A stretch of DNA of 5,028 nucleotides. It comes from an uncultured Selenomonadaceae bacterium (GTDB taxonomy: Bacteria > Bacillota > Negativicutes > Selenomonadales > Selenomonadaceae). This document shows positions 4,976 through 5,028 of the stretch, one piece after another; the first letter of the stretch is position 1, and the number at the start of each line of letters is the position of its first letter. A program made the position numbers and the translations under genes. The stretch lies in NCBI GenBank assembly GCA_905236255.1, contig CAJOPK010000116.1:1-5028 (forward strand), in the 5' to 3' direction. The notes under the pieces were generated by a model that ran no database searches, had not been told where the DNA came from, and worked only from the letters and a program-made list of their open reading frames with translations.

Positions 4976-5028
4976 ATGACTGAAGTTGAAGAAAAAGTTT
5001 CGGAGTTGCAAAGAAGTTCGGCAGTTCA
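4976..5028 (+). CDS. Start of an unidentified gene, cut by the right window edge
   Basis: ATG at 4976 follows AAGGAG (4962-4967) at an ideal 8-nt distance, with a strong promoter upstream. Only 17 complete codons are visible, beginning MTEVEEKVSELQRSSAV, which is an acidic, helix-prone N-terminus without a signal peptide. This is too short to assign a family. It starts 54 bases after the permease stop. Confidence 0.7.
   Translation, partial: MTEVEEKVSELQRSSAV

Overview
The window looks like a stretch of chromosome from a low-to-mid GC Firmicute. My best guess is the class Negativicutes (Selenomonas/Phascolarctobacterium-type rumen or gut anaerobes). This rests on strong AAGGAG-type ribosome binding sites, consensus-like sigma-A promoters, a double-glycine leader peptide ending LSDEQLENVAGG, and an SstT transporter. 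The taxon is an inference; no rRNA or other marker gene is present.

Left part (1-732, everything on the minus strand): the first 171 bases are the N-terminal 57 codons of an IS200/IS605-family TnpB protein that runs off the left edge, with its own promoter (202-230) and ribosome binding site. Upstream of it lie a perfect 14-bp palindrome (255-289) and a larger hairpin (287-336) that acts as a terminator for the next gene. That gene (352-732) encodes a 126-aa double-glycine leader peptide, which is bacteriocin-like but cysteine-free. It has its own promoter (840-868) and an approximately 100-nt, apparently structured 5' leader.

Centre (897-3985, plus strand): a divergent promoter (897-925), followed by a terminator-like hairpin in the 5' UTR, drives a three-gene operon. 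The genes are sstT (sodium-coupled serine/threonine uptake), a secreted class 3 lipase with an extra C-terminal domain, and a small GtrA-family membrane protein. The genes are tightly packed (9-nt gap, then an ATGA overlap) and end at a clear intrinsic terminator whose stem begins with the gtrA-like stop codon.

Right part (3986-5028, plus strand): a regulatory region with short direct repeats precedes a stand-alone ABC-3 metal-transporter permease (ZnuB/TroC type). No ATPase or binding-protein gene lies beside it. A strong promoter overlapping its end drives a further gene, of which only 17 codons are visible.

The window is mainly transport and cell-envelope functions next to a mobile TnpB element. 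Points worth a second look are the large cysteine-free double-glycine protein with its leader RNA, the attenuator-like hairpin of sstT, the lipase fused to a CsgG/TolB-N-like domain, and the palindrome that shares its arm with the terminator.
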